Shown here: positions 58,137 through 64,000 of the stretch, piece after piece
Layout: each line of letters starts with the position of its first letter
How positions within the stretch are numbered: the stretch's first letter is position 1
The notes under the pieces: generated by a model
What the model saw: only the letters and a program-made list of their open reading frames with translations
What the model was told of the DNA's origin: nothing
Database searches by the model: none
Made by a program: the position numbers and the translations under genes
Assembly: GCF_023509035.1 (NCBI RefSeq)
Contig: NZ_CP075583.1
Span: forward strand, 3,224,001-3,288,000
Reading direction: 5' to 3'
Source: Janthinobacterium lividum
GTDB lineage: Bacteria > Pseudomonadota > Gammaproteobacteria > Burkholderiales > Burkholderiaceae_D
Length of the DNA: 64,000 bases

Positions 58137-59120
58137 TCAGGCGATCAAGGGGATGCTGTTTTTTTGCATGTTCACCTGCGATGCGATCACCTCGTGGGGC
58201 GAGCAGCAAAAGCGGTTCTTGCCGGCGCGCTTGGCTTCGTACAGGGCCGTGTCGGCCGCGCCCAGCAGGGATTCAACGGTACTGGCGTCGTCCGGGTAGA
58301 TGGCGATGCCGATGCTGGTCGACAGGCGCAGGGTCAGGTCGTTGATGAAATACGGTTCGGAAATGACTTCGATCAGCTTGGCGGCCGGTTCGCGCGCGTC
58401 ACCCTTGCCGGCCAGGTTGCCCAGCACGATGACGAATTCATCGCCGCCGATGCGCGCCACCGTGTCTTCCTTGCGCGATGCGCCCACCAGGCGGGTCGCC
58501 ACCATTTTCAGGATGTCATCGCCATAGCCGTGGCCGTAACTGTCGTTGATGGCCTTGAAGCCATCCAGGTCCAGGTACAGGATGGCCGACTTGCCGCGGC
58601 TGCGGGCCGATTGCAGCAGGGTGTGCTCGATGCGGTCTTCCAGCAGGCGCCGGTTTGGCAAGCCCGTCAGCGGATCGTGCAGCGCCAGTTCCTGTTGCTG
58701 CTTGCTGTATTGCGCCAGTTCCTTGTACAGCAGGCGCACTTCCAGCATATTGTGAATGCGCTTGTGCACTTCCATCAGGTCGAAGGGCTTGCTGATGAAG
58801 TCGCGCGCGCCCGCTTCCAGGGCGGCGATCTTGAAACTCGGCTGTGCCGTCAGGGCCAGCACGGGCAGATAACCACCATGCTCGATTTCCTTCAAGCCTT
58901 TCATGACCTGGAAACCATTGAGTTCCGGCATTTGCAGATCCAGCAAGATCAGGTCGTAGCAATGCTCACGGTGCAGGGGACAGACCTGCGCCGGACGCAT
59001 GGTGGCCGTGACATTGGTGTAGCCGGCATCGCGCAGAATTTCCAGCATCAGGTCGACATTGTCGGGTGAGTCGTCAACGACCAAAATTTTGGCTTTCAAA
59101 ATCTCATCTTGGCTGGGCAT
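58137..59120 (-). CDS. Response regulator with GGDEF output (REC-GGDEF)
   Basis: A 327-residue protein. The N-terminal receiver domain has the acidic pair DDSPDN, phospho-acceptor Asp in LILLDLQMP, and Lys in FISKPFD. After a short coiled linker comes a GGDEF domain with intact IGGDEF and an RxxD inhibitory site (RKED) five residues before it. So it should be a PleD/WspR-type diguanylate cyclase controlled by phosphorylation. It lies just downstream of the large hybrid kinase in the same direction, a possible partner. Confidence 0.92.
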   Translation of the reverse strand: MPSQDEILKAKILVVDDSPDNVDLMLEILRDAGYTNVTATMRPAQVCPLHREHCYDLILLDLQMPELNGFQVMKGLKEIEHGGYLPVLALTAQPSFKIAALEAGARDFISKPFDLMEVHKRIHNMLEVRLLYKELAQYSKQQQELALHDPLTGLPNRRLLEDRIEHTLLQSARSRGKSAILYLDLDGFKAINDSYGHGYGDDILKMVATRLVGASRKEDTVARIGGDEFVIVLGNLAGKGDAREPAAKLIEVISEPYFINDLTLRLSTSIGIAIYPDDASTVESLLGAADTALYEAKRAGKNRFCCSPHEVIASQVNMQKNSIPLIA

Positions 59121-59436
59121 GTAGGGTCTCGGTTATACGGTCTATGCAACGCTGGCTTCTACCGCAGCCAAGGCTGACGGTGCGGCTGACGGCGGTCGGA
59201 AAGATAGTAGCGCCTTGCAACAAGATAGGGCGCACAACAGCGCTTGAACTCGCTTCTGCCGTTCCAGCCGGCCACGGCCGTCGTTGTCAGCCTGCCGTAC
59301 AGGTGCGCTTCTGCATTTCAGTGTAGCAAACTTCAGCTTAGTTGCTTGTAGGACAGTGCCGCGTCTGAAAGTAGGAAGGCTAACCCATGAAAATAGTCAT
59401 TTTGTACTGCACTATGTATTTCTTTGCATCATCTTT
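59121..59436. other. Intergenic region between hybrid kinase and REC-GGDEF gene
   Basis: 316 bases with no gene that I can support. I see no clear terminator, promoter hexamers or repeats, so whether the two minus-strand genes are cotranscribed is open. Confidence 0.5.
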
Positions 59437-61943
59437 TTAGGGCGGTGTTTTGCTGTCCGCTTCACGATGCGGGGCGTTTACGCGCGGCGCGGCCAGTTGC
59501 GCCACGGCCACCACCAGTTCAGCCGGGTCGAGCGGTTTCGAGAGCCAGGCCTGGAAGCCGTTGTCGAGTGCCCGCTGGCGGTCCTGCGGTTGCGCAAACG
59601 CCGTCAGCGCCAGCGCGGGCAGCCGGGCCGCATCAGGGGAGGCGTGCGCACGGACTTGCGCCAGCAAGTCGAAACCGTCGGCGTCGGGCATGCCGATGTC
59701 GCTGACCAGCACATCCGGATGCACCTGATCCAATAGTTGCAGCGCTTGCGCCACGCTGCCGGCGCCGTGCACTTCGGCATGGTTGTCGCGCAGGATGCGT
59801 GCCGTCAGTTCGCGCGCATCGGCCTCGTCATCGACCAGCAGCACCGTGATGCCGCGCAAGTCATGGCTGGCGGACAGGGCGCTGTCCGCCAGGCGCGCGG
59901 CAGTGGCCGGCGTCCCCAGGGGCAGGCGCACGCTAAAGCTGGCGCCCTGCATGTCGCCGGCGCTGCTGGCCGTGACGGTGCCGCCATGCTGCTCCACCAG
60001 ATGCTTGACGATCGCCAGTCCCAGCCCCAGGCCGCCATGCCGGCGCGTGGTGGAGGCATCGGCCTGGCGGAAGCGGTCGAACACGTGAGGCAGGAAGTCT
60101 TTCTTGATGCCGACACCGTTGTCGGCCACCGTGATGGCCAGGCGGCTTGCCTCGCGGCGCACGCCGATCTCGACGCGGCCCCCTTGTGGCGTGAACTTCA
60201 GGGCATTCGACAGCAGGTTCCAGATCACTTGCTGGATGCGGCTGGGATCGCCCGTGATACTGCCCGCATCGCTGGCGATGTTGCTGTGGATGGTGATGTG
60301 CTTGGCCTCGGCCGCCGGGCGCAGGGTTTCGATGGCCGAGGCGATGATGCTGGCGGGCACGATGGTTTGCAGGTCGAGCAGCACCTTGTCGGAGGTGATG
60401 CGGCTCATGTCGAGCAAGTCTTCTATCAGCTGTGCCTGTGCGCGCGCATTGCGTTCGATGCTTTGCAAGCCGCGGTGCAGGTCGGCCTGGTCACGCGTGC
60501 CGCTCCGCAGCACCTGGGCCCAGCCCAGGATAGCCGACAGCGGCGTGCGCAATTCGTGCGACAGGGTGGCAAGAAAATCATCTTTCAGCTGGTTCGTGCG
60601 CTCGGCCTCGGCGCGCGCTTCGCGTTCGCTGTCGAGCAGTACCTTGCGCTCTTCGGCGGCGCGCGTGGCGGCCGCGTACAGGCGCGTATTGTCGAGCGCG
60701 ACGGCGGCCTGGGCCGCGATGGCCGAGACGATGCGTTCGCTACGTGCGCTGAACATGCCCGCCTGCGGATGGCCCAGCAGCAAGCGCCCCAGCAACAGGC
60801 CCGAGCGCGAGCTGACGGGCAGGCTCAGGCAGCTGCGCAGCTGCGGTGCGCCGTCGGCGCTGGCCTCGGGCGCGGCCAGCAAGTCGTTCCGGCGCATGGC
60901 CGGTCCCTGGCGCAGTTCCGTGGCAATGGCCTCGGCCTGACGCAGGCTGATGCCGTTGACGGCGCGCGCCGCGGGCAGGGGGCGGCGCTGTCGTAGATCT
61001 CGCCCGCATCGTCATAATAAAAGGCGCCGAAGCGCGCGCCGCTGATGCGCGTGGCCGCATCGACAGTTTCCTGCAGCAGGGCCGGCAAGTCCAGGGTGCC
61101 AGCCAGTGCCGCACCCGTATTGTTGAGCAACTCGAGCACGCGCGTTTCATCGCGCAAGGCTTCCTGCGCGCGCTTGACCTGATCGACGTCGGTGCTCGTG
61201 CCAAACCAGCGCAGCAGCTGGCCGCCCCGGTCGCGCACCGGATTGGCGCGCGTCAGGAACCAGCGGTACTGGCCGTCGGCGCCGCGGATGGGGAATTCCA
61301 TTTCGAAGGGCGTGCCATCGCGCAGGGCAGCCTTCCAGGCTAGCAGCATCGGGGCCAGGTGCTGCACGTGATAGGCGATGCTCCAGCCGTCGCCCGCCAT
61401 CTGTTCGGCGCTGGTGCCCGTATAGTCGTGCCAGCGCTGGTTATACCAGGCAATGGTGCCGTCGAAGCTGGCGATCCAGGCCAGTTGCGGGAAGGAATTG
61501 GCCAGCGCGCGCAAGTTCTCTTCGCTGTGGCGCAAGTTTTCCTCGGCCGCCTTGCGCTGGCTGATATCCTGAATATAAGTGGTCAAGCCGTCGCTGGAAG
61601 GGAAAATACGCACTTCCAGCCAGCGCCCCAGCGGCGGATACAGCAGTTCGAAACTGCAGCTGTGCTGCTGCGCCATGGCGCGCCGGTATTGCACTTCCAG
61701 CTCCGTGCCCTGCAAGGCGGGACAGGCTTGCCACAAATTGTTGCCTGCCAGGCTGGCGCCAGGCGGACGCTGCGGTGCGAGCATGTCGGCGCCGCGCGTA
61801 TTGATATAACGGATGCGCCAGTCGCAGTCGAGCAGGCAGAAACCATCGGTGATGCTCTCTAGCAAGTTGGCCAGGCGCTCGTCGGATAGGCTCAGCGGCG
61901 CTGATGGGGGAAGCAGATCTTGCTTGCGGTCATGCTTGGCCAT
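59437..61943 (-). CDS. Hybrid sensor histidine kinase PAS-PAS-GAF-HisKA-HATPase-REC (frameshifted as read)
   Basis: With one base corrected this is an 835-residue cytoplasmic hybrid kinase. Order: PAS (about 20-130), PAS (about 140-260, WFLTRANPVRDRGG), GAF (about 280-430), HisKA with H-box FLATLSHELRTPLSAI, HATPase with N-box NLLSNALKFTP and G1 DNGVGI, and a C-terminal receiver (LLVDDEADARELT, Asp in VLVSDIGMPDADG). The break is at the G5 run 60978-60982 (C5 in the coding strand), where adding one C joins YDSAAP to LPAARAVNGISL. No membrane segment, so it senses internal signals. Confidence 0.9.
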
Positions 61944-62142
61944 CGGAAATCCTGCAACAGTGAGTCTGCCGTCCGGGCTCTTGCCCCGCCGGGCCGCCGC
62001 CGCTAAGCTCAGTTAATGGGTCATGAAGGGAACTGCCCGCCGTCATGTATTAGGGAAGGCACAAGCGCCCTTGTCTGGCTGGTATTGTAGCTCCAAGCGG
62101 CGTGCCGCCACCGCACGCTTGCGCGCCACTTGCAGATAGCAC

Positions 62143-62171
62143 TGGACAGGCTGGAATGCAGTCCCTATAAT
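62143..62171 (+). promoter_or_regulatory. Strong sigma-70 promoter with no annotated gene behind it
   Basis: TGGACA (62143-62148) and TATAAT (62166-62171) with an ideal 17-bp spacer. The start would be near 62178, about 190 bases before the first tRNA. Confidence 0.68.
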
Positions 62172-62331
62172 CCCGCTTCTTTCGAGACAGCAACTTCTCG
62201 ATTCGCTGGATGCCTCTGTGAAAGCAGAAGTATTCATCGATAAAAAGGCGTCAGCTTTTTAGCAGTGAAAAGATAGCGGATCATGCGGGGCGGTATTCTG
62301 CAAAATCAGCTAAGCGATTGAAAAATCGAAC

Positions 62332-62360
62332 TTTTCAAAGCGAAATGAATACGCTATAAT
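62332..62360 (+). promoter_or_regulatory. Promoter for the tRNA-Arg cluster
   Basis: A perfect -10 TATAAT (62355-62360) lies 10 bases before the first tRNA. The -35 is weak (TTTTCA at 62332-62337, 17-bp spacer). Position suggests transcription starts at or just before the tRNA. Confidence 0.6.
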
Positions 62361-62370
62361 GTTTGCCTGC

Positions 62371-62447
62371 GCGGCTGTAGCTCAGCTGGATAGAGTACTT
62401 GGCTACGAACCAAGGGGTCGTGGGTTCAATTCCTGCCAGCCGCACCA
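62371..62447 (+). tRNA. tRNA-Arg (anticodon ACG)
   Basis: A 77-base cloverleaf: acceptor GCGGCTG/CAGCCGC, D-arm GCTC-AGCTGGATA-GAGT, anticodon arm CTTGG-CTACGAA-CCAAG with anticodon ACG, T-arm GTGGG-TTCAATT-CCTGC, and an encoded CCA end. First of four identical copies. Confidence 0.97.
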
Positions 62448-62529
62448 GAATACTGAAAATCAGACTTTGTCTGGTTTTGTTGTAACAAGTTTGATCTCCA
62501 TGTTGTTGATGGAATGTTGTAGAAGTTTT

Positions 62530-62606
62530 GCGGCTGTAGCTCAGCTGGATAGAGTACTTGGCTACGAACCAAGGGGTCGTGGGTTCAATTCCTGCCAGCC
62601 GCACCA
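62530..62606 (+). tRNA. tRNA-Arg (anticodon ACG)
   Basis: Second identical copy, with the same arms, anticodon ACG and encoded CCA. It follows the first by 82 bases of unrelated spacer. Confidence 0.97.
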
Positions 62607-62684
62607 GTATTGCCGGAACGGAGTTCGCTTCGTTTTGATGAAAGTTTCAAGCTTCGCGCAGTCCGGCGAAGTGTGTCAGAGTTT

Positions 62685-62761
62685 GCGGCTGTAGCTCAGC
62701 TGGATAGAGTACTTGGCTACGAACCAAGGGGTCGTGGGTTCAATTCCTGCCAGCCGCACCA
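62685..62761 (+). tRNA. tRNA-Arg (anticodon ACG)
   Basis: Third identical copy, 78 bases after the second. A strong terminator follows at 62777. Confidence 0.97.
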
Positions 62762-62776
62762 GTATCAGCAGTAGTG

Positions 62777-62812
62777 AAAAAACCCGGAAAGTTCGCTTTC
62801 CGGGTTTTTTTT
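62777..62812 (+). terminator. Intrinsic terminator after the third tRNA-Arg
   Basis: CCCGGAAAG-TTCG-CTTTCCGGG flanked by A6 upstream and T8 downstream. It ends the transcript of the first three tRNAs, so the fourth copy needs its own promoter. Confidence 0.93.
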
Positions 62813-62883
62813 CGTCCTCGTGGCGGGCAGGCAGCGCTCATGCTGGCGGCCTGGGCAATTGTGAAATATCCGCACGGCGCCCT

Positions 62884-62911
62884 TTGCCATTCTGCAAAGC
62901 CCTGCTATAAT
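62884..62911 (+). promoter_or_regulatory. Promoter of the fourth tRNA-Arg gene
   Basis: TTGCCA (62884-62889) and TATAAT (62906-62911) with a 16-bp spacer lie 10 bases upstream of the fourth tRNA, beyond the preceding terminator. Confidence 0.75.
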
Positions 62912-62921
62912 CTTGTCTTAG

Positions 62922-62998
62922 GCGGCTGTAGCTCAGCTGGATAGAGTACTTGGCTACGAACCAAGGGGTCGTGGGTTCAATTCCTGCCAGCCGCACCA
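62922..62998 (+). tRNA. tRNA-Arg (anticodon ACG)
   Basis: Fourth identical copy, with its own promoter and its own terminator, so it is a separate transcription unit from the first three. Confidence 0.97.
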
Positions 62999-63005
62999 GA
63001 ATATT

Positions 63006-63038
63006 GGGGGTCAGATTGTAAAATCTGATCCCCTTTTT
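63006..63038 (+). terminator. Intrinsic terminator after the fourth tRNA-Arg
   Basis: GGGGGTCAGATT pairs with AATCTGATCCCC through a GTAA loop (one G-T pair), followed by TTTTT. It starts 8 bases past the tRNA and also faces the convergent AraC gene. Confidence 0.92.
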
Positions 63039-63053
63039 CGTTTCCGAATGGAT

Positions 63054-63929
63054 TTACGCTGCGCCTGTGGCGCCGCGCCGGTATTGCAGGCGAAACGCGC
63101 GCGGCGTGACTTGCCTGGCGGCGCGGAACTGGCGGTTGAAATGCGCCAGGTTGCGGTAGCCCGCCTCTTGCGCGATGACGGCGATGGCCAGATTGCTTTC
63201 GATCAGCTGTTGGCAGGCGCGGCCGATGCGCAGCCGCGCCAGGTACTCGCCCGGCGTGCAATGCGCGTGGCGCTTGAAACAGCGGTGGAAGGCGCCCAGC
63301 GACAGGGCCGCCTTCTGTGCCAACGTCTCCAGTGCAATCTCTTCCCGGAAATGCGCGTGCATGAAATCGAATACGACCTTCATGCGCTGTTGCTGCGCAT
63401 CGGCATGCATCGGCGCCAGCGCTTCCGAGGTCAGCGGCTGCGCGGCGTCATCGCCCGCCAGGTCCAGCAGCACGTCGAGCAACAGCGGCAGGCGCTGCGG
63501 TACAGGCAGCGCATTCAATTGCAGCAGTTTATTTGCGCTGCGCGCGCTCGTTGCCGGTGAAAAATGCAGGGCAGGGCCGGCGCGGCGCGCCAGTTGCCGC
63601 AAGCTGTGCAATTCTGGAAAACAGGCCGCCAGCTGCTCCACCCACTCGAGCGAAAACCACACGACGACGGCCAGCATGGCTTGCGTGCCGTCGATGCGCT
63701 CGCTGGCCGACCAGGTATGCGGCAAATTCGGCCCCAGCAGCACCAGGTCGCCCGGTTCGAAGTCACCCAGGTGGTCGCCGATGTAGCGTTGCCCCCGCGC
63801 ATTGACCGTCAGGGTCAGTTCGAATTGCGGGTGGTAATGCCAGAGGAAGGGAATGGCATCGAGTTCGCGCCACAGCAAGCCCCAGGAGTGGCCCGTCGGG
63901 ATTGTGACCTGTTCGAATAAAGGCGTCAT
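63054..63929 (-). CDS. AraC-family transcriptional regulator with cupin domain
   Basis: A 291-residue regulator with an N-terminal cupin (FLWHYHPQFELTLTVNARGQRYIGDHLGDFEPGDLVLLGPNLPHTW) in outline and a C-terminal AraC double HTH (LETLAQKAALSLGAFHRCFKRHAHCTPGEYLARLR, then AGYRNLAHFNRQFRAARQVTPRAFR). Likely controls sugar or aromatic metabolism genes beyond the right edge. Its upstream region is cut off 71 bases after the start. Confidence 0.87.
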   Translation of the reverse strand: MTPLFEQVTIPTGHSWGLLWRELDAIPFLWHYHPQFELTLTVNARGQRYIGDHLGDFEPGDLVLLGPNLPHTWSASERIDGTQAMLAVVVWFSLEWVEQLAACFPELHSLRQLARRAGPALHFSPATSARSANKLLQLNALPVPQRLPLLLDVLLDLAGDDAAQPLTSEALAPMHADAQQQRMKVVFDFMHAHFREEIALETLAQKAALSLGAFHRCFKRHAHCTPGEYLARLRIGRACQQLIESNLAIAVIAQEAGYRNLAHFNRQFRAARQVTPRAFRLQYRRGATGAA

Positions 63930-64000
63930 TGTGACGTTTTGATGGTCTAAATAGTCAGGATAGTATCAGCATTGGCCGCTCAGCGCGCATTTCAACTGGC

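Larger units (their letters stand above)
61944..62370. other. 427-bp region upstream of the tRNA cluster, with promoters but no gene
   Basis: No convincing protein gene. It contains a good sigma-70 promoter (62143-62171), a small hairpin TCGAGA-N8-TCTCGA (62182-62201), and an AAAAAG-N7-CTTTTT hairpin near 62243-62261. A further -10 TATAAT lies at 62355-62360. It may hold a small RNA or a long leader for the tRNA transcript. A minus-strand open frame at 62043-62237 lacks support. Confidence 0.5.

Noticed and set aside
62043..62237. A 64-codon minus-strand frame upstream of the tRNAs
   Set aside because: No ribosome site, no recognisable protein, and it overlaps a strong plus-strand promoter.
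62359..62910. Open frames on both strands encoding repeated peptides such as QLDRVLGYEPRGRG
   Set aside because: They are translations of the four tRNA-Arg genes and have no coding support.

Overview
The window is a stretch of GC-rich bacterial chromosome with dense, ordinary housekeeping and accessory metabolism. Gene content, protein style and operon structures (short-Q-loop CioAB oxidase, GlpSTPQUV-type glycerol ABC importer next to glpR/glpD/glpK, divergent lrp-dadAX, many GGDEF proteins) suggest a betaproteobacterium of the Oxalobacteraceae, most likely Janthinobacterium or a close relative. This assignment is inference from protein character, not from a database search. No phage, transposase, integrase or CRISPR array is visible.

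Layout. 1-5800: glutathione transferase, secreted prolyl oligopeptidase, a probable SMI1/KNR4-like protein and a secreted PHP-type metallohydrolase. 5840-14843: assimilatory nitrate operon narK-nirB-nirD-(FAD oxidoreductase)-nasA, followed by a cysC-like kinase. In front of it lie a textbook sigma-54 promoter and an RNA leader with three hexaloop hairpins of the type bound by ANTAR antiterminators (NasR/NasT), the last one overlapping an intrinsic terminator. This is the most interesting non-coding element in the window. 14848-20703: a dCache-PAS-GGDEF protein, a serine/threonine dehydratase-like enzyme, MarR and LysR regulators and a quinone-oxidoreductase-like dehydrogenase. 20759-30906: a complete glycerol regulon (glpR divergent from glpD, then the ABC importer and glpK). 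30926-38175: a mix of small enzymes, AraC-type regulators, a DMT exporter and uncharacterised proteins. 38324-41352: D-alanine catabolism (lrp/dadR, dadA, dadX). 41441-46994: FMN reductase, a diguanylate cyclase, and a cio-type quinol oxidase operon with a 45-residue DUF2474-like protein. 46999-50661: a copper island behind a clear CueR-type promoter. 50846-61943: chemoreceptor, envelope proteins, NDH-2, and several signalling proteins, including a REC-GGDEF protein next to a large hybrid kinase. 62371-62998: four identical tRNA-Arg(ACG) genes with their own promoters and terminators. 63054-63929: an AraC regulator.

A general caution: seven otherwise intact genes (narK, nirB, glpS, a ydcF-like gene, dadA, cioB and the hybrid kinase) are each broken by a single-base change in a C/G or T homopolymer. 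Correcting one base restores a full-length family member in every case. This pattern points to base-calling errors in the assembly rather than seven pseudogenes. I annotate them as single genes with the frameshift noted.

Regulatory logic visible in sequence: nitrate assimilation is probably switched on by nitrogen limitation (sigma-54) and then gated by nitrate through antitermination in the leader. Glycerol genes are probably repressed by GlpR at tandem AAACGAACAA repeats. The copper island is probably switched on by Cu(I) through a CueR-like activator not encoded here.
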